Part shown: positions 9,064 through 21,200 of the stretch, piece by piece
Layout of the letters: each line of letters opens with the position of its first letter
Numbering within the stretch: position 1 is the first letter of the stretch
Source: Kofleriaceae bacterium
GTDB taxonomy: Bacteria; Myxococcota_A; Polyangia; Haliangiales; Haliangiaceae
Length of the DNA stretch: 37,719 bases
Direction of reading: 5' to 3'
Assembly: GCA_022842285.1 (NCBI GenBank)
Contig: JALHPV010000034.1
Coordinates: forward strand, 1-37,719
The notes under the pieces: generated by a model
Seen by the model: only the letters and a program-made list of their open reading frames with translations
Databases searched by the model: none
Told to the model about the DNA's origin: nothing
Program-made: the position numbers and the translations under genes

Positions 9064-9272
9064 TGGAGCGACTCGAGCCGAGGCACCCGAAGAAGCTGGC
9101 GGGCAGCAAGTGGACGAGTCGGGATCCGAGCCTCGCGTACTGCCACTGGGTCGTGATCGAGGTGACGGGAGACGAGGTCGTGCTGCAGTCGGTCCTCGAG
9201 CGAGGGACGACGCTGAAGCTACCGTGGCGACGACTGCGAGCGCGCGACCACTGGCTGCCCGGCTGGCAGTAG
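9063..9272 (+). CDS. TIGR02450-type Trp-rich small protein
   Basis: 69 residues starting in the TGATG overlap with the CPXCG gene. It follows the Trp-rich TIGR02450 pattern closely: HPKKLAGSKWTS near the N-terminus, a central strand with HWVVIEV, LPWRRL, and a terminal WLPGWQ. The family is widespread in Proteobacteria and has no assigned biochemical role that I know of. The tight overlap with a CPXCG protein suggests coordinated production of two small cytosolic proteins. The start is fixed by the overlap and by where family similarity begins. Confidence 0.88.
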   Translation: MERLEPRHPKKLAGSKWTSRDPSLAYCHWVVIEVTGDEVVLQSVLERGTTLKLPWRRLRARDHWLPGWQ

Positions 9273-9311
9273 TTGGTTCGCGATGGGTATGACGAGCCAG
9301 TCGCCGAGTGA

Positions 9312-9328
9312 TTCACACGTCGCGTGAA
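9312..9328. promoter_or_regulatory. 17-bp imperfect palindrome
   Basis: TTCACACGTCGCGTGAA is symmetric at 14 of 17 positions (TTCAC...GTGAA arms) and lies in the 156-bp gap between 9272 and 9429. A second small dyad, CGCACG-ttgg-CGTGCG, follows at 9368-9383. These could be an operator or leader structure for the downstream lipoprotein gene. No clear -10/-35 pair was seen. Confidence 0.3.
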
Positions 9329-9428
9329 CGTCGGTTCTCGAGCGCTAGTCCCGTGGCGTGAGTTGCTCGCACGTTGGCGTGCGCCAGCCGGGTTCGCGCA
9401 TGGACTCGTCGTTGCAGCGGCGAACGTC

Positions 9429-10490
9429 ATGAAGAACCCATGGCCAGCGATTCTGTTTGCGGTCACCGCGTGTACCCGCACCGTCGTGGTGCACGACCCC
9501 GTGTACGTCGCGCCGACGGGTGACGACGCGGAGGTTCAGGTCTCCGTCGAGAGCGAACCACCTCCGCCGACCGACGATGTCTTCGCGCTCGCGGCACGGA
9601 TGATCGAGAGCTCCCCGCCGCCGGTGACGCTGTCCCCCGCTCTCGCGGTCCACGAGACGGCGCGGCCGTCTCCCGCGCCCACCTATGTCGAGCCCGTCTA
9701 CGACGGGGCATATGGGGGAGCGGGATATGGCGGCGCCACGTACGGCGGTGAGGTGGCCAGCGTGCCCACCCCGTCGGTGACCACGCCGTCCGTGACCACG
9801 CCGTCCACGTCGCCCGTGGTGCAGGACCACGCGGTGCTGATCGCGTTCCTGCGCTCGATTCGCGCGACGCACGACTTCGACTCGGTGTCATTGCGTTTCG
9901 CCGGTCACTCGAGTCCCCGCTCGTGGATGGCTGCCCGGGCAAGCGATGGCGGCTACTTCGTGGCCGCGACCCGCAGGGCCCCGACCAAGCGCAACGAGTA
10001 CGCGGTGGTCCCGAACGTGATCCGGATCGATGCGGCCGGCCAGGTGCTGTGGACCGGCGATGTGGGCGAATCGGGCTTCGCGACCTTCGAGGTTCCGGAT
10101 CTTCTCGCGACGCCTGACGGCGGCGTCCTCGTGCACGTGCTGGCGTACAAGCACCCGGCGCGGAACGGCAACCAGCGCTTCGTGAAGCTCGACCGCGATG
10201 GTCATCGCGAGTGGGCCGTGCAGTTGCCCGGAGGCGTGGACACCGATGCTCCCCACGTGAACTTCATGCTCCCCGACACGAAGGGAGCGGTGGTGCTGTC
10301 GGGCTACTGGGTCAGGTCCTCCGAGCTCACGTCGAAGCACGACTGGTCGGGACACCTTCGGGAGTGGCGAGGCCGCCTCGAGAGCGACGGTCGTCTGTCG
10401 GAGAGCAGCGTCGGCGAGGTGCTCGCTGACGAGAAGCTCCGACCGTGGCCGGACCAAAACCCCGTCGGGGACGCCGTCGCCGCGCCCTGA
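9429..10490 (+). CDS. Lipoprotein with Thr/Pro/Gly-rich linker and propeller-like domain
   Basis: 353 residues. The ATG at 9429 gives a short lipoprotein signal, MKNPWPAILFAVTAC (Cys15). A disordered linker follows, with YGGAGYGGATYGG and TPSV repeats. The C-terminal about 230 residues contain strands typical of quinoprotein or SBBP-type propellers: SDGGYFVAATRR, NVIRIDAAGQVLWTGDVG, LLATPDGGVLVHV, RFVKLDRDGHREWAVQLPGG. Such folds usually act as scaffolds. I do not recognise a specific family, and the domain seems too short for a full seven-blade propeller. There is no strong ribosome-binding site. Confidence 0.8.
   Translation: MKNPWPAILFAVTACTRTVVVHDPVYVAPTGDDAEVQVSVESEPPPPTDDVFALAARMIESSPPPVTLSPALAVHETARPSPAPTYVEPVYDGAYGGAGYGGATYGGEVASVPTPSVTTPSVTTPSTSPVVQDHAVLIAFLRSIRATHDFDSVSLRFAGHSSPRSWMAARASDGGYFVAATRRAPTKRNEYAVVPNVIRIDAAGQVLWTGDVGESGFATFEVPDLLATPDGGVLVHVLAYKHPARNGNQRFVKLDRDGHREWAVQLPGGVDTDAPHVNFMLPDTKGAVVLSGYWVRSSELTSKHDWSGHLREWRGRLESDGRLSESSVGEVLADEKLRPWPDQNPVGDAVAAP
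9771..9809. repeat. 15-bp tandem repeat in linker
   Basis: A 15-bp unit, ccgtcSgtgaccacg, is repeated twice from 9771 and 9786 with a partial third copy. It encodes the (PSVTT) repeats of the lipoprotein linker. In-frame expansion or contraction is possible. Confidence 0.7.
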
Positions 10491-10563
10491 CACCCGTCGC
10501 GGCAAGAAACTTTCCCTCGCCGCGGGACGATTTCGTGCGACTCGGACCGGGGCCCCTCCTTCT

Positions 10564-10866
10564 ATGGGTATGAAGATTGGATTTTCGTTCCTGGTGGTTG
10601 GGTTCCTGGCGCTGACCGGTTGCTCGAAGGACAAGGTCGACGAGGCGATCGAGGGCCTGGACAAGTGGGCCACCAAGATGTGCGCCTGCACGGACAAGGC
10701 ATGCGCCGACAAGACGCATGACGAGTACAAGAAGTGGGAGAACGATGTCCTCGAGCCCGCCATGAAGGGCCTGAAGAAGGAAGACATCGACAAGAGCAAG
10801 ATGGAGAAGGGCGACGCGCTCGACAAGAAGCGCAAGGAGTGCCGCCGCAAGTTCAACGAGGAGTAG
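10564..10866 (+). CDS. Small Lys-rich lipoprotein
   Basis: 100 residues (98 if the ATG at 10570 is used). A lipoprotein signal ends LALTGC (Cys20). The rest is a highly charged helical protein with a MCACTDKAC cluster (three Cys within nine residues) that may form disulphides in the periplasm or bind metal. Lys is the dominant residue. I do not recognise a named family, though short CxCxDxxC lipoproteins of this kind are common in Myxococcota. The gene ends 10 bp from the convergent FG-GAP gene. Confidence 0.8.
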   Translation: MGMKIGFSFLVVGFLALTGCSKDKVDEAIEGLDKWATKMCACTDKACADKTHDEYKKWENDVLEPAMKGLKKEDIDKSKMEKGDALDKKRKECRRKFNEE

Positions 10867-10876
10867 CTCGCTGCGA

Positions 10877-12589
<1,713 letters not shown>

Positions 12590-12703
12590 CGCACCGCCTG
12601 ACAGCGATGTCGCGATTGCCCACGGACGGGCGTGACGCGTGGCGCGTAACTCCTCGAAATCTGCGTGGGCTTGCTGGCGTGAGCCATGCTGGTTGGCTGG
12701 GCC

Positions 12704-13291
12704 ATGAAACAGCTCGCGGCCATCATTGCCGCTTCACTGGCGCTCTTCCTGGGGGAGGTCCGCGATGCCTCGGCCTGCGCGGATATCCCGAGTTGCAGCG
12801 TGTATCACTGCCTCGATCAGGTGGCCGTGATCGAGGCGAGGCTGGTCGACCTGGGAGACGTGAGATCCGGGGGCGCGGACAGGCTGCCGAGGCTTCAGAT
12901 TGAGAGTGCCTTTGGCGACGCGCCAGAAGCGCAGCCCGGCACGGAGGTCACGCTCCTGGCCTACGACTACGTGTTTCAGGTGTCCGACGTCGGCCAGACG
13001 TTCATCCTCTACGCCGAGCGCACGCCCGGGGGCGAGCTCCGACTCTTCGGGAAGCTCACCGCCGCGCAGCTCGGCATGTGCTTCTCCGACGAGGCAACGG
13101 CCGACGCGGTCGCGGCCACGGTCCTCAGCCCGGCCTGCGCCGAGGAGCTCACTCAACCGGCTGAGCGCACGCTCGGGTTCACTGCCTGCGTCGAGCCCGC
13201 GCCGCTCGGTTGCTCCGCCGGTGGCAGCGGTGCGGGTGCCGGGGTGGTGCTCGCTCTCGGGCTCATCGCCCTGGCTCGCCGGCGTCGCTGA
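12704..13291 (+). CDS. Small secreted Cys-containing protein with MYXO-CTERM
   Basis: 195 residues from the ATG at 12704, which begins a good signal peptide (MKQLAAIIAASLALFL). The ATG at 12686 would prepend six residues. After a CADIPSCSVYHCLDQ stretch comes a beta-rich domain: VAVIEARLVDLGD, GTEVTLLAYDYV, GQTFILYAERTPGGELRLFG. This resembles the NTR/TIMP-like or OB-fold domains of secreted proteins, but the match is weak. The C-terminus is a MYXO-CTERM signal (GCSAGGSG, hydrophobic stretch, ARRRR). The protein is probably surface-sorted; function unknown. It is divergent from the FG-GAP gene and ends 3 bp from the convergent DUF885 gene. Confidence 0.85.
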   Translation: MKQLAAIIAASLALFLGEVRDASACADIPSCSVYHCLDQVAVIEARLVDLGDVRSGGADRLPRLQIESAFGDAPEAQPGTEVTLLAYDYVFQVSDVGQTFILYAERTPGGELRLFGKLTAAQLGMCFSDEATADAVAATVLSPACAEELTQPAERTLGFTACVEPAPLGCSAGGSGAGAGVVLALGLIALARRRR

Positions 13292-13294
13292 CCG

Positions 13295-15169
13295 TCAGCG
13301 TGACTCGATCCACTGATCGACACGGCGCTCGAGCATGGCGAGCGGCAAGGCGCCACCGCCGAGGACGGTGTCATGAAAGCCCTTGATGTCGAACTTCGCT
13401 CCGAGCGCGGCCTCGGCCTTGGCGCGCAGTTGCTGGATCTTGATCATGCCGATCTTGTACGAGGTGGCCTGGCCGGGAGAGACCAGATAACGCCGCACCT
13501 CGGACGTCACGGCGGCGAGTGGCGTGGGCGTGTTGGCGCGGAAGTAGTCGATGGCCTGTTGCTCGGTCCAGCCCTTGGCGTGCAGGCCGGTGTCGACCAC
13601 CAGTCGCACCGCGCGCCACATCTCGGAGCTGAGCCGTCCGAAGTCCGCGTACGGATCCTGGAAGGTGCCTGGCATCTGCTTGGCCAACCACTCGGAGTAG
13701 AGCGCCCAGCCTTCCGCGTACGCGGTGAAGCCGATCTGCGTGCGGAACAGCGGCACACTCGTGAGCTCCTGCGCGATCGCGATCTGCATGTGATGGCCGG
13801 GGAGACCCTCGTGATAGGCGACGACCTCGAGGTCCACCTTGGGCATCGCCTTCATGTCCGAGAGGTGCACGTAGTACACGCCCGGGCGTGAGCCATCAGG
13901 CGTGCCCCGGTGATAGTGCTGCGCGGCGCCGGGCTGCTCGCGAAACGCCTCCACGCGCTTCACGACGAGGTCCGCCTTCGGCAGCGTGCCGAAGTAGTTC
14001 GGCAGCTCCTGCTTGATGTTCGCGATCGCTGCGGTCGCCGCATCGAGATACCCCTGGCGGCCCGCATCGGTGTCCGGGAACTGGAACTGCGCGTCGTCGT
14101 CGATGAACTTGAAGAAGGCCTGCAGGTCGCCCGTGAAGCCGACCTTGCTCTTGATGGCTTCCATCTCGCCGCGCAGACGCGCCACCTCACTGAGTCCGAG
14201 GGTATGGATCTCCTCGGCGGTCAGCTTCGTCGTGGTCATCTGCTCGAGGCGCGCCTCGTAGTAGGCCTTGCCATTGGCTTGCGTCGTCCCGACGCCGCTG
14301 GGGTTGACCGGGGCGTTCGCCCGATCGGCCTTCTCCCAGGCGATGAGGCGCTGGTAGCCGGGCTTCAGCTGCGAGATCAGGGCGGTGCGCGTCAGCGTCT
14401 GCAGCTCCTTTGCGCGCGCGGCCGTGATGGTCTTGGCCTTGAGCAGGGCATCGATCTTCGACTTCGCATCCGCCCACAGGGCCGAGTCCTTGCCCTTGGT
14501 GAACGGCGCACCGGTGATGATCTTCTGCGCCTGCTCGATCGCGCCGTCGAACGCGAACTTCGGCGGCCGGATGCCCGCGGCGGCGGACTGCTTCACGCGC
14601 ACGAGCACCTGGTCCAGCACGCGCGGCACCGCGTTCACGCGGGCGATGTACGCCACCATGTCAGCGTCGGTGGCGACGGAGTGGTAGTTGATCAGGAAGG
14701 TGGGCAGGTGGGTGTGCAAGCCGCCCATCTGATGGATCAGGTAGCCGTTGTCCCGGTACGGCTCCTCGAGAGCCGAGAGCTCGTACTGGTACTTCCAGAG
14801 GTCGTAGGACGTCTTGGCCTCGTCGCTGAGCAGGGCGTACTGGAACTGGGATTCCATCTCCGCGACGCTCGCCTTCAGCCACGCTCGGTACCGATCCGTG
14901 CCCTCGTCGGACGCGTCGTCGAGCTGGTCGTACTGCTGCTTGCGTCCGAGCGAGGTGAGCTCCATCGGACTGAAGGCCAGATCCTCTTCGTACTTGGTGG
15001 CGAACCAGGCATTGATCCGCTCCGACTCCGCGGCGATTTGCGCGGGTGTCGGCCCGACCGGCTTCGGGGGGACCACCGGCGTGACGGCCGGCGGCGCCGG
15101 GCGCGCAGGAGCAGAGCACGCGCCGAAGGGCAGGGCAGCAGCGATGACGAACGAGGCGAGGCGGCGCAT
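13295..15169 (-). CDS. DUF885 zinc metallopeptidase lipoprotein
   Basis: 624 residues. The lipoprotein signal ends PFGAC (Cys18), followed by a Pro/Val-rich spacer. The globular part has the DUF885 signature: HEGLPGHH (His453-His460, the HExxxGHH zinc site) and a second acidic ligand in YAEGWALY (Glu486). The C-terminal YLVSPGQATSYKIG block is also highly typical. DUF885 proteins are all-helical gluzincin-like metallopeptidases related to the M32/M3 folds. Length (about 600) is normal for the family. The predicted role is periplasmic or surface peptide hydrolysis, with substrate unknown. The promoter is a TACAGT -10 buried in a perfect palindrome 9 nt before the ATG. Confidence 0.93.
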   Translation of the reverse strand: MRRLASFVIAAALPFGACSAPARPAPPAVTPVVPPKPVGPTPAQIAAESERINAWFATKYEEDLAFSPMELTSLGRKQQYDQLDDASDEGTDRYRAWLKASVAEMESQFQYALLSDEAKTSYDLWKYQYELSALEEPYRDNGYLIHQMGGLHTHLPTFLINYHSVATDADMVAYIARVNAVPRVLDQVLVRVKQSAAAGIRPPKFAFDGAIEQAQKIITGAPFTKGKDSALWADAKSKIDALLKAKTITAARAKELQTLTRTALISQLKPGYQRLIAWEKADRANAPVNPSGVGTTQANGKAYYEARLEQMTTTKLTAEEIHTLGLSEVARLRGEMEAIKSKVGFTGDLQAFFKFIDDDAQFQFPDTDAGRQGYLDAATAAIANIKQELPNYFGTLPKADLVVKRVEAFREQPGAAQHYHRGTPDGSRPGVYYVHLSDMKAMPKVDLEVVAYHEGLPGHHMQIAIAQELTSVPLFRTQIGFTAYAEGWALYSEWLAKQMPGTFQDPYADFGRLSSEMWRAVRLVVDTGLHAKGWTEQQAIDYFRANTPTPLAAVTSEVRRYLVSPGQATSYKIGMIKIQQLRAKAEAALGAKFDIKGFHDTVLGGGALPLAMLERRVDQWIESR

Positions 15170-15172
15170 GGG

Positions 15173-15189
15173 GCGGCTACTGTAGCCGC
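15173..15189 (-). promoter_or_regulatory. Perfect palindrome centred on a -10 element
   Basis: GCGGCTAC-T-GTAGCCGC, a 17-bp perfect palindrome, lies 4-20 nt upstream of the DUF885 start. On the minus strand its centre reads TACAGT (15184-15179), a TANNNT -10 hexamer, with exactly 9 nt between it and the ATG. This position suits a repressor operator, or a 5'-end hairpin. Confidence 0.5.
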
Positions 15190-15289
15190 AGGCGAGCTGT
15201 CACATCGCCCAGCAGGCCGCCTCTACCCCGGAGACATGAGCATCGATCCATCTCGGTTCCCGCTCCTGTTGCGCTAGGATCGAGCCTCG

Positions 15290-18200
15290 CTACTCGCGCC
15301 GCTCACGCCGCTGGGCGCGGAGCTCCTCGTCCTCGGCATCGATCGCTGCTTGCTCGGCGAGCTCCGCCTCGGTCGGAGCCACCCGGAGCTGCGTGCGAGC
15401 AGCCTCGAGCTCGCGCCCGACGCGTGCACGCTCCTCGCGGTGCTTCGCCTGCTCGGGGGTGGCCATGTCGACAATCCCGTCGAGCTCGGGCCCACTCAGA
15501 TCGAGCTTTGGCGCGTTGGCGCGCTCGTCGACAATCTCCTCGGCACGAACCTCGGCCTCCCACGACGGGAGCCCCTCTTTCATCAACTTCTTCTTCTCCC
15601 AGGCGATGCTCTTGCCCCGCTCGCGCTCGCCATCGGTCTTGTGCTCGAGGTCGGTGTGGAAGATGGCGTTGATGAGCTCGCGCGCACGATCGAGCGCCAC
15701 GCTGCCCTCGAGCTGATCCAGCTCCTGGATGATCTTGCCGAGCATCAGCTTCCCGCCGGGCTGGTTGTTGAAGGCGGCCTTGAAGTTGTCGACGACCTGG
15801 CCGATCACATCGTTCGAGCCCGGGAAGGCCATCTCGGCGAGCGCCTCTGCGCCCTTTCCGAATACAGTGAGCACGCCATCGCCGAGCGCTTCAGGATTCT
15901 GATCCCTGGGCGTGCGGAGGAACTGCACGGCCGCCCGCACGACCGAGTAGGCATCGGCGAACGGCTTGATTTGCTTACTCGCGTCGGTGTTCGGAGCGCC
16001 TTGGTTGTTGCCATGGAGCGCCGCCGCGTCGTGAACGGCGAGGGACGGGTCGATCTCATCGTCTGCGACTACGAAGGGCTTCGAGATGAAATCGATCGCC
16101 TTCTCGATCCACGGACGAGCTTGCTTTTGATCTTGCTTGGCCACTGCAGCCAGGTCGATCGGGGGCAGGGCGAAGCGAGGATCCGGCGTCATATCGATAG
16201 ACGCACGCTCGGGTGCCCGTTCCGGTGCGCGCTCGGACTCCGGGCTGTCGTCGGCTTCCGCTTCCCTGACAATGCGAAGGACCTCCTCTCGCTCCTCGGG
16301 CGAGAGCTCCTTCACGATATTCTGCTGGACCTCGATGAGCTCACCCCGCTTCACGAGCGACTCGGCGTTGGGGTTCCACTTGTCCGTCGGCGCGCCCTTC
16401 GGTGCCTGGTACTGGACCCCGCCACCCGGCTGGGCGAACCCCGGAGCGATCACGTTCATCTCGACGGGCATGCCGCCGGGCCCGACCTCGTAGAAGTACT
16501 CTTCGGGGGTGTAGTCGAGCGGCACGCCGTCGGGTCCATACGTCGGCGGGAGGGAGCGCTCGGGGATCGGTGTGCCGTCAGGCGCAAAGTAGCTGCCCTT
16601 CGGAGATCCCGTACGATGCAGCATCGTGCCGGGGGCAAGGCGCTCGGGGACGGCCGGTCCGATGCCGCCGTTGTTCGCGCCCCAGTTCACCGGCTCGCCG
16701 GGGCCGGGCACGTAGTTCGGATCCATCGGCGTGCCCTGCGACCCGATGCCCGGGTCCCAGTCGTGAACTTCGATCTCTGGGGCGCTCGATGCCCCACCAT
16801 GCGTCTTCGGTGGCCGTGGATTGGTCTGCACCTCGTCCACCGCGTCGACGAGAGCCTCGAGCCCCTGGCCGGGCGGGATCCCAGCCGCCTTCTGTTCGTC
16901 CATCAACCGACGCACCTCGGCATCGTCCTTGGGCACGATGCCCTTGGTCGTGAGGGGCTTCACACCCTCGTCGAAGCCGAGCTTGCCGTCGGCGTCTGGC
17001 TTGATTCCCCACTGCTTCGCGAGGGCGTCATCAGCGTTCGCATAGTCTGGCATTCGCCCCTCGTCGATTGCCCGCTGCACGCGCTCGCGCAGCTCGGGGT
17101 AGGTCCCCACGAACGGCTCATTCGCGCCCTCCTCGTCCGAGTCCCCGAAGAACTGAGCGATCGTCGGATCGATGATCGTATCTCCGACGACGATGAACTT
17201 GTGACCGTAGCGACCGGCCGCCGGATTGCTCTCGGCGTTGACGATCGGAACGAAGATCCCCTGTTCCGCGAGTCTCCCTTGCCAGCGGGTGCTCTCGTTC
17301 TCGCACTCGCCCTCGAGCGACTTGGGGGTGTCTCCCGCACGGGAGGCGATCATCTCGGGCGTCATGAACACGGCTCGAGCTGCATCCTGTACAGCCGCCC
17401 CGTCGCGAACATGCAAGCGCTGCGGGATGAACGTGATGCCGTCCGCGTTGGCCGCCTGCGCGTCGATGTCGCTGTCACTCGCATCGAGTCCAAATCGTGC
17501 GAGGGCGTCCCTGGTGAGGGCACGTTTCTCGGCATCAGAGATCCCAGCGGGATACTTCATGGAGAGCATGCCCTGCGAGACGGTTGCCTTCACCTTGCCG
17601 TGCTTGGTGTCCGCTTCGAGCGAACGCCGCTGGCTTCGCTTCTCGTCGCCGAACGCCGACGGCGCGGGGCCCACGTTGATGATCGGATGAACGCTGACTC
17701 CGTTCTCCTGCTCCGACGAGGGCGGAGGGTCGTCATGCGACGGCGGCGGGACCGACGGCGGAACGATGATGGGACCGTCGGTGTCGAGCGTCGGTGCATC
17801 GGGTCCCGAAGTATCGACGGTGGGCGTGTCGACCGTCGGAGCGTCGACCGTCGGCGTCGACGGCGCGTCGGGCGTCGGCGAGGCATTGCTGGGCGACGGG
17901 TTGTGCTTCTTGTGATGGTTCTTCCCGGCGTCCGTTGCCGACTCCTGGACCACGCTCTTGCCGACGTTCTTGACCCGCTCCTTGAGCGTCGCGCCCTCGT
18001 CGCCGCTCACGAGCTCTTCGACGGTCGCGGAGGCAAACTTCGTCGCAAGGCCATCGCCACCGATGCCCTCGACGCCCGCCGAGGCGACCGCCGTGGCGGT
18101 GCTGGTGGCGACGCTGCGACCGGTCGAATCGACGAGCTTGCCCGCATCGTTCCAGTTCTTCGTGTCACCGAGGCCCTGGCCCAGGCCGCCGGCCGCCCCT

Positions 18201-21200
18201 TCGACGACGGAGTCGAGGCCGGGGACCTTCGTCTTCCCGCCGAGGGCACTGCCCGCTGTGTCCGCGAGGAGCTGGATGCCGTCGGCGACCATCTCGTCCG
18301 CTCCGTAGCGACCCGGATCGAAGGTGCCCTTCACCTCCATCTTCGCGACGCCGTTGGCCGCTGTGCCAAGGGTCTGATTGCCGGTGAGCGCGATGGTGCC
18401 GGCCTCGGCGATGGTTCCGACGACCTCGGCGCCCGCGTTGACGGCCGAGGTCTTCGTGTCCGTGTAGGCCTTCTGATCGCCCGCCATGTAGCGCATGTGC
18501 GTGACGAGCTCGGCTTGCTCGTCCGTGGTGAGCTCCTCTCCGCGATCCAGCTTGTCCTCGAGCTTCGTCACTTTCTCCATGCGGCCATCGAGGCGATCGC
18601 CGGCATTGCCGATGCTGTCGGCGAGCAGGTTGCCGGCCGCGTTGCCGACCTTGCGCTTCGCGGTGCCGATCAGGTCGTACTTGTTGTCGTCGGCTCCACC
18701 GCGGGCAGCCGCTTCCAGATCCTTCACGCGCTTGATGAGGGCGCGCTGACCCTCGGGATCGGCAGCCTTCTCGGCGAGCTTGTCCGCTGGCATCCGCGCG
18801 TAGTTGCCCTCGAGCATGATCTCGAAGTCGCGCTTCTGACCCGCGCTGGTCGCCTTGCTCCGCACCCAGTCGTCGAAGTCGATGTCGGGGTGCTTCTCCT
18901 TCCACTTGGTGCGCAGCTCGTCCATCTGCTCCGGCGACTTGCCCTGCATCACCTCGTAGAACTTGGTGCTGTCCTTGCCGAGATTCCCGACGGCCGTGTC
19001 GCCCGCCTTGAACAGCTGCGTGACCTCGGAGACCTGGCCATCGGCGATCCGTTCCTTGGCCATGTCGAGCTCAGCCTTGGTGAGGCCCTTGGCCTCGAGC
19101 ATGCCGAGGTAGCTGTCGTAGCCGGCGTTCACCGCCGCCTCGTCCGCCTTCTCGAGGAGCGATGCGCGCGCCTTGGCCTTCTCGTCCTTGAGCGCCTGGT
19201 CGCGCTCGGCGCCTTCGGGGACCTTGCCGATGCGATCGAGCTGGTCCTGCGTCAGCCGCACCTCTTCGAACGGCTTGCTCGCCGCGTCCTCGCGGTTGTC
19301 GACGATGCAGTCGAGCTCCGCGACCATGCGCTCGGCCTGCGCGGCTTCGTACTCGTACCCCGCAAACTTCTTGCCCGTCTCCGCGTGGTGACCGGACATC
19401 TCCTCTTCGACGATCTCCTCGGTCGTCTTGCCCGTCTGCTCCTTCACCCCGTCATTGAAGATGCGCTGCTGCTTCTCGTTCTTGAGGCCGGACATCGCAT
19501 CGAGCTGGGCGTCTTCGCTGCCGCCGAGGTTCGAGAAGCGGGTCCCCAGCCCGTACTTGCGATCCATCTGGCGGCGCTGCGTGCGGTGCGCCTCGGTCTC
19601 GCCGGTCAGCTCGCCAATGGTGTCGCCAAGACCCTCGTTCCAGCCGGCGAGCTTGCCGCCGTAGGCATTCTTCGTGAAGTTGACCACCGCAAGGGCCCCC
19701 GCGCGCTCGTCTTCATCCTCGATGGCTAGCGCCAAAAGGCTGTCGCGTTCGAACGACGAAGTCTCCGACCTCACGAGCTTGCCGTACGCATCCGTGCCGC
19801 CCTCGTGTTGACTCATCATCTTCTCGAACCGCTTGCGTTCTGCGGGCGTCTCGAGCGTCTCCATTGCCTTGCTCCAGCCGTCGACGTCGGTCCCGGCGTT
19901 GTCGGCCGCCTGCTGCACGAACGCGACCGCCGCGAGTACCTTGTCGCCCGACATCACCGCCGTCGCCACCTTCAGGTCCTTGCCCGTGAGCTTCTTCTGG
20001 AGCTCCTCCTCGAGGTTCTTGCCCTCGCCGTCCTCGGAGAGTGATGCGGTCTTCTTCGCGTAGTGATCCATCACCAGCTTCAGCTCCTCCGGTTTCAACC
20101 CCCGCAGGTGCTGGGTGACGTCGGTGTTGTTGCCGACGACGTGCATCTGCGACAGCGCCGTATCGAGCTTGCCGGCGATCTCCTCCGCCTTGGCGTTCGC
20201 CTTCTCGAGCTCTTCCGGCTTCAGCGCCGCAACGGCGTCGGACAGCATCTTGTCGCGGGCGTTCTTCTTCGCGTCCTGCGCGGCGGTGACCTGGGTCTCC
20301 ACCTCCTTGAACTTCTCCTCGGGGACGGCGTCCTTCAGCACCTCGGTGGCGGGCTTGCCGGTGTGATCCTGGATGTCACTCGAGAGCTGCTCGAGGCCGC
20401 CGGGCTCGTCCTCGACATCCTCGATCACCCGTGCGCCTCGCTCCTTGTTGCCCTGCTCCATCACCGCGACGTTCGCCGTGCGCTGGTCGGCCTCCATGTT
20501 GGCGTAGGCCTCCTTGAACTCGGCCTCGTCCATCACGTCCTCGCAGTCAGCCTCGAGGTCGTTCCCGGTGCGCTTCTTGTACGCCGCCTTGATCTTGTCC
20601 GCGGCCTCCTTGTCGTGGTTGTGCGCGCGGAGGAGGTCGTTCATGACGTCCTCGTTCGTGTTGAAGATCGCGCCCGCCTCGTCGTCGAGGTACTCGACCG
20701 TCAGATCGACAGACAGCTCGTCCGCCTTCTCCTTGTCGCCATCGAACACGGCCGAGATGAACGTGGACTCCTTGTCGTCCTTGCCGAACTCGCTCTTGAG
20801 GTCGTGCTTCAGACTGCGCGGCTTGTCGTCGCCGTCCTTGTACTTCTCGCCGTAGATCTCCTGCAGCTCGTCCGCCTCGGCCTCGGTCAGTCCGCTCAAG
20901 CCCGCGACGATCCCCGCCTCGTCGGTGCAATCGGTCTTGCCCGTGCCGTGCTGCGCCGCCTCGAGTCGGTCGGCGAGCTTCTCGAGCCGCTTCCGCCGCT
21001 TCTCGAGAGCATCCTCGGCCAGCGCTCGCGCCTCGGGGGACATCTTCTCGAGGGCTTCCTCGCGCCGCTTCTCCGACAGCCCGTCGAGGCTCTTTTCGAT
21101 CAGCTTGCTGCTGTTCCCGTCGACCTTGGTCGCCTTCTCGGCCAGCTCGACGGCCGCGTCGACCTGCTTCGCCTTCTCCTTCGCGTGCGCCTCGTCGGCC

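Noticed and set aside
10498..10524. Hairpin CGCGGC-N15-GCCGCG as terminator
   Set aside because: It has a short stem and a long loop with no T-run, and such pairs are frequent in GC-rich DNA.
15350..19729. 1459-codon open frame on the plus strand opposite the giant gene
   Set aside because: Its composition is Arg/Leu/Val/Asp-biased with no motifs, while the minus strand has clear TNT and repeat features.
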